The notes: a model not told the origin generated them from the letters alone. DNA of 41,919 bases from Marinobacter pelagius (GCF_003315345.1 NZ_QNRO01000028.1:1-41919); one strand, 5' to 3'; positions 1-8,281 are shown, numbered from the stretch's first letter. Translations and numbers: made by a program.

Positions 1-51
1 ATAGAGCCGCGCCACCTGTATCTTGAAGGTTTTGCTGTAGATTCTTTTCAT
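1..51 (-). CDS. IS3-family transposase OrfA, N-terminal fragment
   Basis: The minus strand from 51 encodes MKRIYSKTFKIQVARLY before the window edge. This is the usual beginning of the OrfA helix-turn-helix protein of IS3-family elements (M-K-R-x-Y-S-x-x-F-K-x-x-x-V-x-L). It sits about 44 bases inside the IS terminus at 95, as expected. OrfA binds the IS ends and is normally joined to the DDE transposase OrfB by programmed frameshifting, which cannot be seen here. Only 17 residues are available, so the call rests on the combination of start, terminus and motif. Confidence 0.65.
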   Translation of the reverse strand, partial: MKRIYSKTFKIQVARLY

Positions 52-95
52 GTAACCCCTCGAAAGTCGGTGTCCAACTTTCGGGGGTCACTTCA
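1..95 (-). mobile_element. Left end of an IS3-family insertion sequence (cut by window edge)
   Basis: Read on the minus strand the element starts at 95 with TGAAGTGACCCCCGAAAG, followed by TTGGACACC. This TG-initiated, GACCCCC/AAAGTTGGACA-type terminus is characteristic of IS3-family elements (IS150-like groups). A transposase OrfA start follows at 51. Bases 57-88 also form an imperfect hairpin (ACCCCTCGAAAGT against ACTTTCGGGGGT), common in IS termini. Only the left end is present; the rest lies outside the window, so the target duplication and intactness cannot be judged. Confidence 0.75.
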
Positions 96-116
96 ATCTG
101 GGGAAGGCTTTAACTT

Positions 117-146
117 GGGGTCAGATGAAAGCCTTCATCTGACCCC
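117..146. repeat. REP-like 30-base palindrome, copy 1
   Basis: GGGGTCAGATGAA, loop AGCC, then TTCATCTGACCCC. The 13-base arms pair perfectly. It lies between the IS3 terminus (95) and the 3' end of the FKBP gene (180). It is the only copy of the seven in the window with no mismatch at arm position 7. Confidence 0.85.
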
Positions 147-179
147 GTCTTCACCCTCTCCCCGCCTTCAGGCGCGACT

Positions 180-641
180 TCAGTGCACGTGGCCGTGCTC
201 TTGCTCTTCTTCAGTCGCGTCGCGGGTCTCGACCACTTCCACGTCGAAGTGCAGGGTCTGGCCAGCCAGCGGGTGGTTGGCATCGATGGTGACGGTCTCG
301 TCGCCAACTTCCACTACACGAACGATCTGGGGGCCGCCCGGAGTCTGTGCCTGGAACTGCATGCCCGGCTCGATGGTGTCTACGCCTTCAAAGGCAGAGC
401 GGGGAACCGGCTGGATCAGTTCTTCGTTTACTTCGCCGTAGCCTTCTGCCGGCTCAACGGAAACCTTCACCTGATCGCCAGAGTCCTTCTCGGTTAGTGC
501 ACTTTCCAGACCACCGATGATGTTCTGTGCGCCTTCCAGGTAAGTCAGCGGCTCACGACCTTCTACACGGGAGGAATCGAGTTGCTCTCCCTGGTCGTTG
601 GTGAGGGTGTAATGAATGGTAACAACACGAGGTTGGGCCAT
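180..641 (-). CDS. FKBP-type peptidyl-prolyl cis-trans isomerase, SlyD/SlpA type
   Basis: A 153-residue cytoplasmic FKBP that should catalyse cis-trans isomerisation of X-Pro bonds and act as a folding helper. The FKBP half is split by an insert-in-flap chaperone domain, as in SlyD: residues 1-70 end in PAEGYGE, the insert spans about 71-120, and the FKBP fold resumes at NHPLAGQTLHFDVEV (122-136). The tail is short and carries His149, His151 and His153, a reduced form of the metal-binding His-rich tail of E. coli SlyD (196 residues). Length is nearer SlpA/FkpB (149). AGGAGAT lies six bases before the ATG. It is separated by about 200 bases from the upstream operon, so probably transcribed alone. 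slyD versus fkpB cannot be settled here. Confidence 0.9.
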   Translation of the reverse strand: MAQPRVVTIHYTLTNDQGEQLDSSRVEGREPLTYLEGAQNIIGGLESALTEKDSGDQVKVSVEPAEGYGEVNEELIQPVPRSAFEGVDTIEPGMQFQAQTPGGPQIVRVVEVGDETVTIDANHPLAGQTLHFDVEVVETRDATEEEQEHGHVH

Positions 642-726
642 TTTATCTCCTTGCGTGTCGCAATGACTGCATTTATGAATTAAGGCAATCGAAAGTGATC
701 ATGGACAGCCGGACTGCACAGAGGGA

Positions 727-762
727 CTAACGACCACCGGGCCTCGTTAGAGAGCCAGGCTC
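727..762. other. Inverted repeats in the FKBP upstream region
   Basis: CTAACGA (727-733) is matched by TCGTTAG (744-750), and GAGCC/GGCTC follows directly (752-762). Neither is followed by a T-run on either strand, so they are not typical terminators. They may be operator or leader structures for the FKBP gene. Otherwise 642-842 shows nothing recognisable. Confidence 0.3.
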
Positions 763-842
763 GATAACAAGTAAGAAAACATAGTCTAACAAGTGACAGG
801 TTGCGTTTTCTACCGTGATTGATGGGGGCAGGCCGGAGTTTT

Positions 843-1409
843 TCAACCGCCCTGCCCGACTTTCCAGAACTTTCCGTGACTCAGAACACCGTAAACGGTT
901 TCACCGGCCTCTTCTTTCTCGACCACGAGGTCCGCCAGCTCATAAAAAGCCGCGGTGACAACCCGTGCCTCGACACCGTGACGAACCTTGATGACCGGCC
1001 GCGGCTCGCCCGAATCCGGATATTGCCCTACTTCCAGCGGATGCTCCTCACTGATTTCCAGCGTTTCGCCCACGTTGGTGGTGAGAGTCAGTACCTGATC
1101 ATCCCCAGTGCCATGCACCTCCAGGGAATGCGCCAGCAGCGGTGTATCCTCGACCTGGATGCACCATTTCTCCACAGGGGTCACGAGGTAGAACTCACCG
1201 TCTTCCTCACGCCGCAGGATGGTCGAAAACAGCCGGACAATGGCCTCACGGCCCAGGGGCTCGCCCTTGAAGATCCACTGGCCGTCCCGGCGAATCACCA
1301 TGTCCATGTCCCCGGACAGCTCCGGGTGCCACTGATCCAGTGGCGGCAGCCCCGGCTTCTTGACGGTTTCCTCGACTTCTTTGGCGAAGGTTTCGGGATT
1401 CTTGCTCAT
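843..1409 (-). CDS. DUF1285 family protein
   Basis: A 188-residue soluble protein of the DUF1285 family, recognised from its ordered hallmarks: PPLDQWHPELSGDMDMVI (residues 22-39), then GQWIFKGEPLGREAIVRLFS, then LRREEDGEFYLVTPVEKW. No signal peptide or membrane segment is visible. The family has no established biochemical role that I know of. AGGAGG lies nine bases before the ATG, and the upstream radical SAM gene ends 13 bases earlier, so the two are co-transcribed. It is the last gene of the operon that begins with the RssB-like regulator. Confidence 0.85.
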   Translation of the reverse strand: MSKNPETFAKEVEETVKKPGLPPLDQWHPELSGDMDMVIRRDGQWIFKGEPLGREAIVRLFSTILRREEDGEFYLVTPVEKWCIQVEDTPLLAHSLEVHGTGDDQVLTLTTNVGETLEISEEHPLEVGQYPDSGEPRPVIKVRHGVEARVVTAAFYELADLVVEKEEAGETVYGVLSHGKFWKVGQGG

Positions 1410-1422
1410 GGCTCAGTGCCTC

Positions 1423-2319
1423 CTAGAGTCCACGCATCCATTCTGCCCGCAGGGGCGCGGCGCCGGGGTTGCTGATGGCGAGGTTGACCTGGTCCAGCAG
1501 CTTCGCCTTATCCCGGCCGAGAATGCCCTTGAGCACCAGGTAGTTGGAGGCGTGGTCACTGCGGAACACGGTCTTCTCCAGTTCAAGGTGCTCAAGGAAC
1601 AGGCGGATTTCCTCGAACAATCCCTGCTGTGACAGGGGGACAAAATCATCACCGAAACCGGCGCGGAAGCGCTCTTCGCCCTGGGGAAAGCTCACCACCA
1701 GAGTCGACAGGTAATCCGGCTGGGTTTCGTTGCACAACAGCGCGGTGTTGATGACGTGCTGCCGGGACAGGGTTTCGCCACCCAGACCGTTCAGGACCAT
1801 CACAGAGCTGGTGAGCCCGGCTTCCCGGATCTTGACCAGGGCCGAGCGGGTGGACTCCCAGGTTTCGCCCTTGTTGACCCGGCGAAGCACCTCGTCATCA
1901 CCGGATTCCATGCCAACGTACAGGATAGCCAGTCCGGCTTCCCGGAGTTCAGCCAGCTCCTCGACGCTTTTCTTCGCCAGATTCCGTGGCAGGCAGTAAC
2001 TGGACACCCGCTGCAAATCCGGGAACGCGGCCTTGAGGTCGGCGAGAATCTCGAGCAGCCGCCGGGTTGGCAGAACCATGGCATCGCCGTCGGCCAGGAA
2101 TACCCGCCGGACGCCGCCCAGGGTTTTCGCGGCGTTCTCGATATCCCTGCGAATGTCCTCCGGTTTGCGGGCCCGGAACTTCTTCTGGGGCTGGGTGTAC
2201 ATCTCGCAGAAGGTGCACTTGTTCCAGGAGCAGCCGTTGGTCACCGGCAGTATCAGGGATTTGGCTTCACTCGGTGGACGAAACACCGGCTCGACATAGT
2301 CGATGGGAAAGCTGTACAT
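1423..2319 (-). CDS. Radical SAM protein
   Basis: A 298-residue radical S-adenosylmethionine enzyme. The cluster-binding cysteines are in NGCSWNKCTFCEMY (residues 28-41): Cys30, Cys35 and Cys38, giving C-x4-C-x2-C rather than the textbook C-x3-C-x2-C. A GG-type SAM motif (LGGVRRVFLADGDAMVLP) and ESGDDEVLRRVNKGET follow, as in HemN/Elp3-like TIM barrels. There is no extra cobalamin-binding or SPASM domain. Substrate is unknown. It lies between sixA (38 bases upstream) and the DUF1285 gene. Confidence 0.85.
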   Translation of the reverse strand: MYSFPIDYVEPVFRPPSEAKSLILPVTNGCSWNKCTFCEMYTQPQKKFRARKPEDIRRDIENAAKTLGGVRRVFLADGDAMVLPTRRLLEILADLKAAFPDLQRVSSYCLPRNLAKKSVEELAELREAGLAILYVGMESGDDEVLRRVNKGETWESTRSALVKIREAGLTSSVMVLNGLGGETLSRQHVINTALLCNETQPDYLSTLVVSFPQGEERFRAGFGDDFVPLSQQGLFEEIRLFLEHLELEKTVFRSDHASNYLVLKGILGRDKAKLLDQVNLAISNPGAAPLRAEWMRGL

Positions 2320-2356
2320 AGGTGCTTCCGAAATCAGAAAGTGTTTGTGGGTAAGA

Positions 2357-2806
2357 TCAGGGCAAAAACTGGGCTTTCAAGTCTGCGCAACCCGGCCCCA
2401 CCACGGGCATGTCCAGACACACCGCCTGGGCCGTCATGAAGGGAATGCCGCGGCGGTGGCCATCCACCAGCAGAGTGGACAGGCTGCCGACAAACGGCAT
2501 ATGGGAGACGATCAGCAACCGGGATTCCCGCACTTCCAGAAGGGCATCCAGGCAAGCACCGGGGTCATCATCCGGGGTGATGAAATCCTTCTCGTCAATC
2601 CGGCAGTTGAGAATCTCGGACATGATGCCCGCGGTCTGGCGGGCCCGGACATAGGGGCTGCTCCAGATCAGGGACGGCCGCCAGGGGGATTCCGCAATGC
2701 GGTGAGCAACGGCTCCGACCCCTTCCCGACCGGCTTCTGTCAGTTCCCGCTCCTGGTCCAGAGTGTGCCAACCGGCCTCGCCGTGGCGCATGATGATCAA
2801 TTGCAC
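2357..2806 (-). CDS. sixA: Phosphohistidine phosphatase SixA
   Basis: A small histidine phosphatase (149 residues) whose catalytic RHGEAG motif lies at residues 7-12, His8 being the phospho-acceptor. SSPYVRARQTAGIM supplies the second Arg region and a C-terminal SHMPFVG the second His. SixA removes phosphate from histidine phosphotransfer proteins and, in E. coli, from the nitrogen PTS protein NPr. I place the start at the GTG at 2806: GGAGG lies five bases before it, and the protein then begins MQLIIMRHG, like E. coli SixA. An in-frame GTG at 2812 overlaps the ribosome-binding site and is less likely. Second to last third of a minus-strand operon, 21 bases after gpsA. Confidence 0.85.
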   Translation of the reverse strand: MQLIIMRHGEAGWHTLDQERELTEAGREGVGAVAHRIAESPWRPSLIWSSPYVRARQTAGIMSEILNCRIDEKDFITPDDDPGACLDALLEVRESRLLIVSHMPFVGSLSTLLVDGHRRGIPFMTAQAVCLDMPVVGPGCADLKAQFLP

Positions 2807-2827
2807 GGGCACCTCCGATCCTTCCGG

Positions 2828-3895
2828 TTACTGGCTGATGGTGCGGGGCAGGATGAACTCCACGTCGGAATTCTGGACTGCCATCATCAGGCTGTTGATT
2901 ACCGCCTTGATCGACGCCGTGCCGTAGAGGATTTCGTAAAGCCCGCGTACCAGGGGCATGTAGATGCCGATCGCCTCTGATTTTTCCTTCACCAGCTTCA
3001 GGGTATAGATACCCTCGGCAACCTGCCCCAGCTCCTTCACGGCATCATCCAGGTTCTGGCCCTTGCCGACTGCATAGCCGACCCGGAAGTTACGGCTCTT
3101 GGAGGAAGTACAGGTCACGATCAGGTCGCCCACGCCGGCCAGGCCCATGAAGGTCATCGGATTGGCGCCCAGGCTCACTGCGAAGCGGCTCATTTCCGCC
3201 AGCCCGCGCGTAATCAGCATGGCCTTGGCGTTTTCGCCCATATCCAGCGCCGAGGCCAGGCCTGCGACAATGGCATAGATGTTTTTCAGTGCCCCGGCCA
3301 GCTCCACGCCGTAAACATCGACGTTGGCGTAGACCCGGAAATACTCGCAGCCAAGCAGATCCTGAACGGTGCGGCGCACATCCGGATCCTTGGCGGCAAT
3401 CACGGTGGCCGTCAGGTCCCGGGCCGCAATTTCCCCCGCCAGGTTCGGGCCGCTCAGTACACCGATCTGGCAGCGGGGAATCTCTTCCTGCAGGATCTCG
3501 CTCATCAGCTTGAAGCCGTGCTCTTCAATGCCCTTGGTAAGGCTCACCACGATCTGGCCATCGCGAAAATCGTTGCTGTGCTCACGGATAACCGCCCGGA
3601 AAGCCTTGCTGGGTATGGCGACAAAGACAACTTCCGCCTTGCTCACAGCGTGGACCAGATCGGTCGTGGGCTCGATATCGCCCTCGAGTTTCACGCCTGG
3701 CATGTAGCGGCTGTTGATGCCGGTTTTGCGGATTTCGTCGGCCTGGGCCTGGTCCCGCATCCAGAAATGTACCCGGTGACCATTTTCACCCAGTACCTTG
3801 GTCATGGCGGTTCCGAAACTGCCGCCGCCCAGTACTGCAACGTCATGTGGCGGGTTCTGGGCCCCTGAATCGCGGGACGCATTGGTATCAGACAT
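2828..3895 (-). CDS. gpsA: Glycerol-3-phosphate dehydrogenase [NAD(P)+]
   Basis: Reduces dihydroxyacetone phosphate to sn-glycerol 3-phosphate, the backbone for phospholipid synthesis. The Rossmann motif is VAVLGGGSFGTAM (residues 19-31), followed by FWMRD. IPSKAFR, SLTKGIE, GVLSGPNLAGEIA and ELAGALKNIYAI (with the catalytic Lys) are all present, as is the C-terminal domain. Length (355) is slightly above the usual 330-340 because of about 15 extra hydrophilic residues at the start. I prefer ATG 3895 (MSDTNASRD), which has GGA six bases upstream, over the in-frame ATG at 3901. It sits between the STAS gene and sixA in one operon. Confidence 0.95.
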   Translation of the reverse strand: MSDTNASRDSGAQNPPHDVAVLGGGSFGTAMTKVLGENGHRVHFWMRDQAQADEIRKTGINSRYMPGVKLEGDIEPTTDLVHAVSKAEVVFVAIPSKAFRAVIREHSNDFRDGQIVVSLTKGIEEHGFKLMSEILQEEIPRCQIGVLSGPNLAGEIAARDLTATVIAAKDPDVRRTVQDLLGCEYFRVYANVDVYGVELAGALKNIYAIVAGLASALDMGENAKAMLITRGLAEMSRFAVSLGANPMTFMGLAGVGDLIVTCTSSKSRNFRVGYAVGKGQNLDDAVKELGQVAEGIYTLKLVKEKSEAIGIYMPLVRGLYEILYGTASIKAVINSLMMAVQNSDVEFILPRTISQ

Positions 3896-3918
3896 AGTCA
3901 TTCCGTGTTGTTATCGGC

Positions 3919-4410
3919 TCAGCCGTGCTCTTCGCATTCCAGAGCACGCACCAGATTCTTGAACTCTTCCCGGTTCTTCCGGTTCATGCCCATCAGCACT
4001 TTATGGGCATCGAGAACCTTGTCGCGAACCTGTTGTTCGCTGGCTTTGAGAACCGGAATTTCTTCCAGCTCCTCAATACGGGAGGCGGGTTCCCGGACAA
4101 TGATGAAGATCTTGTCGAACCCCATGGAGGTGATGATGCGGGTAATATCGGGATTGGTGGAAATCAGCGTTGGCAGGAAATGGCTCTGTTTCTGCGCGGC
4201 CATGGCGATCTTGGCGAGCAGACCGAGGGTGGTGCTGTCGATGATCTCGGTCTCGGTCAGATCGATAACCACGGTCTTGAACTGAGGATCCTGGGTAATT
4301 GACTCAACCAGATTGTCCAGCGTCGAACACAGGTTCAGCCGGATTTCACCGATAAACTTGAGGACATAAATGCCCTGTTGTTCAGCTTGCAGGATCTTGT
4401 AACCAGCCAT
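3919..4410 (-). CDS. STAS-domain protein (anti-sigma factor antagonist-like)
   Basis: A 163-residue protein with a STAS domain over about residues 5-110 and a charged helical C-terminal extension. The phosphorylation loop reads TEIIDSTTLGLL, so Ser59 corresponds to the regulatory serine of SpoIIAA-type antagonists. Such proteins are switched by serine phosphorylation and dephosphorylation. The gene directly upstream, 14 bases away, encodes a response regulator with a PP2C phosphatase domain, the natural partner for dephosphorylating Ser59. The pair resembles the RssB/RssC pair of Pseudomonas. No matching HPK-type anti-sigma kinase is in the window. Confidence 0.85.
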   Translation of the reverse strand: MAGYKILQAEQQGIYVLKFIGEIRLNLCSTLDNLVESITQDPQFKTVVIDLTETEIIDSTTLGLLAKIAMAAQKQSHFLPTLISTNPDITRIITSMGFDKIFIIVREPASRIEELEEIPVLKASEQQVRDKVLDAHKVLMGMNRKNREEFKNLVRALECEEHG

Positions 4411-4424
4411 GTTTCACACTGCCA

Positions 4425-5633
4425 CTATTTATGGGACGTGCTGTCTGACCTTTTAATGGTATCAGTTACCGATACGATAGCGATATCGTCCGGAAGTTCT
4501 GTTATACCGTCCAGACTCAGCGCCTCGTTGAGAGATGCGATAGTGTGACTACCTCCCGATACGAGTTCAAGTAGCGTCTTCTCCTTTTCATCAAGGGATT
4601 TGGCCCGGATTACCTCCAGAATGCCATCGGAAAACAGCAGTAGCCGGAACGGCTTGTCGAGCGTCACCTCATAAACGTCCCACTGGGGCGCCTCGAAGAG
4701 CCCCACCGGCAGGCCGCTGCCCTCCAGGAAAGCGGTGCTTCCGCCCTCGAAGGAAAGAATCGGCATCGGAAAATGGGCGCCCACCGCGTACCGGAGCTTG
4801 CGCTCGGATTCGGAGATGATCCCCACGAACACCGTCACATGCTTGCCCAGTCCGGTGTCCAGCAACTCCGAGTTGATTCGTTCCAGGAAACGCTCCGGAT
4901 ACAGGATGTCATCACTGGATTGGCGCCGGAGGTTTCGCTGCAACCGGTTGGTCAGGTTCTTCAGCAGCACGGTCACAAAGGCTGAACTGGCGCCGTGGCC
5001 GGACACATCCGCGATGTAGACCAGCAGCTTGTCTTCCGAAATCCGGAAATAGTCGAGAAAATCGCCGCTCAGATACAGGGAGGGCTTGATCAGGTGGTCG
5101 ACATGGAGCCCGCCCATCATTTGTTCCCGGTCCGGCAGCATCCTAAGCTGGACCTTGCGCCCTGCCCTCTGGTCGGCCCTGAGCTCGGCAATGCCGTCCC
5201 GCAGGTCCCGGTTGGCCTCTTCCAGTTCCTGCCGATAGAGCTGGTTCAGACGGTTGACCCGGACCCGGTCCAGCAACTTGCCGATCACATCGTCCAGGGC
5301 ACCCTTGTCATCACTGCACGGCTTGAGCACGAAATCGGCAGCACCCGCCCGGAGCGCGGTTACCACATCGGCACTGGATTCGGTGCTTGAGCAGGCCACA
5401 ATCGGGGTGAATGTCTCCGACTCCTCGAGCCTGCCGGCCAGATCCCGGATAGCCTCGGGATCCAGGTCTGCAAAGATGACATCCGGAGTGTTATCGTCAA
5501 ACAGGCTCTTGGCTGCAGCCACGTCGGGAAAGCCGGTCACGTAGAATCCGCGCGCCTCGAGATACCGGGAGAGGTCGGCACGGGCCTTTTCATCGGCGTC
5601 AATAATAAGAATGCGCTCGGTGCGCGATGCCAT
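4425..5633 (-). CDS. Response regulator with PP2C/SpoIIE phosphatase output (RssB-like)
   Basis: A 402-residue two-domain signalling protein. Residues 1-125 are a receiver domain with the phospho-acceptor in VIFADLDPE (Asp56) and the conserved Lys in FVLKPCS (Lys104). A helical linker (about 125-160) precedes a PP2C/SpoIIE serine phosphatase domain: QLRMLP, SGDFLDYF (Asp191), ADVSGHGASSAF (Asp209), LLLFSDGILE (Asp336) and PDDIAIV (Asp382/383). All the metal-binding acidic positions appear intact, unlike E. coli RssB, whose phosphatase domain is degenerate. It is therefore probably an active phosphatase for the STAS protein encoded next. First gene of the operon running to 843, divergent from the HD gene. 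Confidence 0.9.
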   Translation of the reverse strand: MASRTERILIIDADEKARADLSRYLEARGFYVTGFPDVAAAKSLFDDNTPDVIFADLDPEAIRDLAGRLEESETFTPIVACSSTESSADVVTALRAGAADFVLKPCSDDKGALDDVIGKLLDRVRVNRLNQLYRQELEEANRDLRDGIAELRADQRAGRKVQLRMLPDREQMMGGLHVDHLIKPSLYLSGDFLDYFRISEDKLLVYIADVSGHGASSAFVTVLLKNLTNRLQRNLRRQSSDDILYPERFLERINSELLDTGLGKHVTVFVGIISESERKLRYAVGAHFPMPILSFEGGSTAFLEGSGLPVGLFEAPQWDVYEVTLDKPFRLLLFSDGILEVIRAKSLDEKEKTLLELVSGGSHTIASLNEALSLDGITELPDDIAIVSVTDTIKRSDSTSHK

Positions 5634-5703
5634 GGCTGTTGCCCTAAACTACCATCGATAAACGATAAATTGGCTTGATAAAGCCTATTCTGGCACGACC
5701 CTG

Positions 5704-5712
5704 TGATATAAC
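5704..5712 (+). promoter_or_regulatory. Extended -10 promoter element for the HD-domain gene
   Basis: TGATATAAC fits the extended -10 pattern TG-n-TATAAT with one mismatch. It would start transcription near 5719, about 30 bases before the ATG at 5748. No convincing -35 is visible at the usual distance. It lies in the 114-base divergent region shared with the RssB-like operon. Confidence 0.35.
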
Positions 5713-5747
5713 AAGGCCAGTTTCGCGAATTGGGGAGAATCCTGACC

Positions 5748-7232
5748 ATGAGACGTGCGGTAAACGATTTACTCGGGGCTTATGACAAGCTGATCATGGA
5801 TCCGGTTCACGGTGGGATTCCCTTATACCGGCATGAGATACAGGTCATCGACCATCCCCTGTTCCAGCGCCTGCGTAATATCTGCCAGAACGATATCCTG
5901 AGCCTGGTGTTTCCCGGCGCCACCCATTCCCGCTTCCTGCACAGTGTCGGGGTGATGCATGTGGGCACGCGGATGTTCCGCTCGATGATCGATGCCTACC
6001 TGCGGGAGCGCCAGCTGAGTGAGCAGACCGATCTCACCCTTAGCCAGCTCGACGCCATCGATTACCTGGCCAAGACCATCCGCCTTGGCTGCCTGCTGCA
6101 CGACAGCGGCCACTCCAGTTTCTCGCACCAGTTCACCCAGGCCCGGCGTATCCGCGAGCTGATGTCACGCCCGGACCGGTTCCGTAACCTCTGGACCGGC
6201 GTGGATTTCTCCCAATACCACAACGAGGAGCCGGAAGAGCTCGAACACGAGCATTACTCGGTACGGGTTGCTCACGAGGTGCTCTCCGCAGTGGATCTGG
6301 AATCTGCCGGGCTGGACCGCAGAGATGTGATCGGCATTATGGAAACCACCGACGTGCGGCCCAGCGAGACCTTCCGCCGCCACGCCGAAACCTTCTGGAA
6401 TTTTATCGCCGGGGACGAGGCGAAATCCGGCTCCATGCCGGATGAGAACATTCCGGGTCTGGTCATGGATCTGCTTTCTTCCATCGTTTCCGGAGAAATC
6501 GACGCGGATCGCGCCGACTACATGCTCCGGGACGGCTTCCATTCCTCGGTGACAATCGGTGGCCTTAACCTGGATCACCTGCTGACCAACTTCCGGTTCG
6601 GCTGGGACGTCTCCGAGCCCTGGCTGGGCCTGGCCATCACCCACAAAGGCCTGGGCGCCCTGGAGGACTTTGTCTACAGCCGCCACCAGATGTACCGGAA
6701 GGTCTACGCCCACAAGACCGCGCTCGGCTTCGACTGGCTGCTCCGGGAAGCGATCAATGAGGTCCTGGAGGATCAGGAGAATTTCGAGTGGATCGACATC
6801 TGCCTGAGTGACATGCGCTTCTTCGCGGAGCTGACGGACAGCTTCTTCTGGGAAGCCTTCCGCAAGGTGGCGCGCCAGAACCCCCAGAGTTATTCCTTCT
6901 GCATCGTCAACCGGGTGAAGCTTGACCACCTGGACACGCGGGAAAATCTCAGTGACAAGGGGATTAACCGCCACAGCGAATGGCTGGCCCGGGAACTGGG
7001 GCTGAACCCGGCGCACGTGGTGACCTGCTCCATGCGCGCCCGGTTCTCGAACATCCAGGACAACTTCAACGGCATCAAGGTGCTGGTGCGCGACCCCATC
7101 AACCGGACGCGGTCACTCCGCAAGATCACGGAAGTGAGCGCGTTCTTCAGCAAGTTCAACGACGGTACCATCACTCATTTCTACACCCGACCGAACATCA
7201 CTCTCGGCCCGGTTGAAGACATGACGGAATAG
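5748..7232 (+). CDS. HD-domain phosphohydrolase, dGTPase-like
   Basis: A 494-residue HD-superfamily enzyme of the COG1078 type, related to SAMHD1-like and dNTP triphosphohydrolases. The N-terminus DPVHGGIPLYRHEIQVIDHP is typical. Metal ligands are His65 (HSRFLHSVGVMH), the His118-Asp119 pair (LLHDSGHSSFSH) and a later Asp in DADRADYMLRD. It likely hydrolyses deoxynucleoside triphosphates, though other phosphorylated nucleotides are possible. I chose ATG 5748 because GGGGAG lies ten bases upstream; the in-frame TTG at 5730 overlaps that site. It is monocistronic and ends five bases from the convergent flavoprotein gene. Confidence 0.85.
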   Translation: MRRAVNDLLGAYDKLIMDPVHGGIPLYRHEIQVIDHPLFQRLRNICQNDILSLVFPGATHSRFLHSVGVMHVGTRMFRSMIDAYLRERQLSEQTDLTLSQLDAIDYLAKTIRLGCLLHDSGHSSFSHQFTQARRIRELMSRPDRFRNLWTGVDFSQYHNEEPEELEHEHYSVRVAHEVLSAVDLESAGLDRRDVIGIMETTDVRPSETFRRHAETFWNFIAGDEAKSGSMPDENIPGLVMDLLSSIVSGEIDADRADYMLRDGFHSSVTIGGLNLDHLLTNFRFGWDVSEPWLGLAITHKGLGALEDFVYSRHQMYRKVYAHKTALGFDWLLREAINEVLEDQENFEWIDICLSDMRFFAELTDSFFWEAFRKVARQNPQSYSFCIVNRVKLDHLDTRENLSDKGINRHSEWLARELGLNPAHVVTCSMRARFSNIQDNFNGIKVLVRDPINRTRSLRKITEVSAFFSKFNDGTITHFYTRPNITLGPVEDMTE

Positions 7233-7237
7233 CCGGC

Positions 7238-8269
7238 TCAGGACTCCATGGCCTGGACCAGCCCGCTGGCACTGTTGAAGGCGCCCTCGACCCGACCACC
7301 ATCGAGCCAGTCCCCGGCCAGGCCGATGCCCAGCTGATCGAACCACAGGTGACCCGGGAGATTCTCGCCGCCGGAGCGGGCGTAGAGCCAGCGGTGAGGT
7401 ACAAGATCATCCGGCTGAGCATCAGTGCCAGTGAGTTGCTGGAATGCCTTTACCAGCTCGGCACCAACCTGCTCCGGCGCTGCATCCACATTCGCTTGCG
7501 TCCATTCCGCGTTAGCGTGCAGTACCCACCATTGTCCGGAATCCTCACGGCCCGGCTTGCTGGAATTGTTGGCGACCCAGTACAACACCGGATGCTGGCA
7601 ACGGATGCCGTCGAACCCCGGGTCCAGAGGCTGGCTGAAATGCGCCGCCACCGCCCAGCACGGTGCCACCGCCGATACCGATTGCTCCAGCCGGTCTGCA
7701 GCCTCCTCCAGAGCACTCGCCTGCATCAGGTCCCTGGCCTGGGCCGGTGGTGCGGTTACGACCACTCGGTCAAAGCGGCCCACCATGTTGCCGCCGGTAT
7801 CAACCAGTTCCCACTGACTGTCTTTACGGGCCATTCTTTCAATACGGGTCTCGGTGACCAGATCAACATGGGCTGACAGCGCCCGGCTGATGGCTGTCAT
7901 GCGTGGGGTTCCCACATAACGCTCTTCCTCCGGGAAAGACTCCCGGCTTCCGTCCCGGTGCTGGAACACCAGGCGCCCTTGCCAGGTGGTGAAACTGCTG
8001 CCGCCGGCGTACCGGGTCAGGAAGTCCAGAAACGCCGGGTTTCTGGCGGTGAAATACTGGGCGCCGATGTCCGCAGAGCCTCCGGGAACCCGTTTCGCGG
8101 CCAGGCGTCCACCGGGGCCACGGCTCTTCTCGAACACGGTCACCGAGTGGCCCTGTTCCTTAAGCAAAATCGCCGAAGTCAGCCCTGCAATCCCTGAACC
8201 GATGACGGCAATACGGCGTATAAGGTGTCTGTCGGGTGCTTCATTAAACATCGTGTTTGGTGCATCCAA
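7238..8269 (-). CDS. FAD/NAD(P)-dependent oxidoreductase, renalase-like (COG3380)
   Basis: A 343-residue flavoprotein with an N-terminal dinucleotide-binding motif, RIAVIGSGIAGLTSAILL (GxGxxG at 24-29), then the FAD motif FEKSRGPGGRLAAKR and ADIGAQYFTARNP, a signature of renalase-like amine oxidase-fold proteins. The C-terminus WLYARSGG ... GLAGDWLDGGRVEGAFNSA gives the second FAD contact. Bacterial relatives oxidise non-standard dihydronicotinamide isomers; the substrate here is not known. Two starts are possible, ATG 8269 and ATG 8251, neither with a strong ribosome-binding site. It is divergent from the fatty-acid operon, 88 bases apart, so co-regulation is possible. Confidence 0.8.
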   Translation of the reverse strand: MDAPNTMFNEAPDRHLIRRIAVIGSGIAGLTSAILLKEQGHSVTVFEKSRGPGGRLAAKRVPGGSADIGAQYFTARNPAFLDFLTRYAGGSSFTTWQGRLVFQHRDGSRESFPEEERYVGTPRMTAISRALSAHVDLVTETRIERMARKDSQWELVDTGGNMVGRFDRVVVTAPPAQARDLMQASALEEAADRLEQSVSAVAPCWAVAAHFSQPLDPGFDGIRCQHPVLYWVANNSSKPGREDSGQWWVLHANAEWTQANVDAAPEQVGAELVKAFQQLTGTDAQPDDLVPHRWLYARSGGENLPGHLWFDQLGIGLAGDWLDGGRVEGAFNSASGLVQAMES

Positions 8270-8281
8270 TTTGAGTAACGA

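Noticed and set aside
5690..5712. Sigma-54-like TGGCACG followed by TGTGA upstream of the HD gene
   Set aside because: The -12 GC is missing, and an extended -10 explains the start better.
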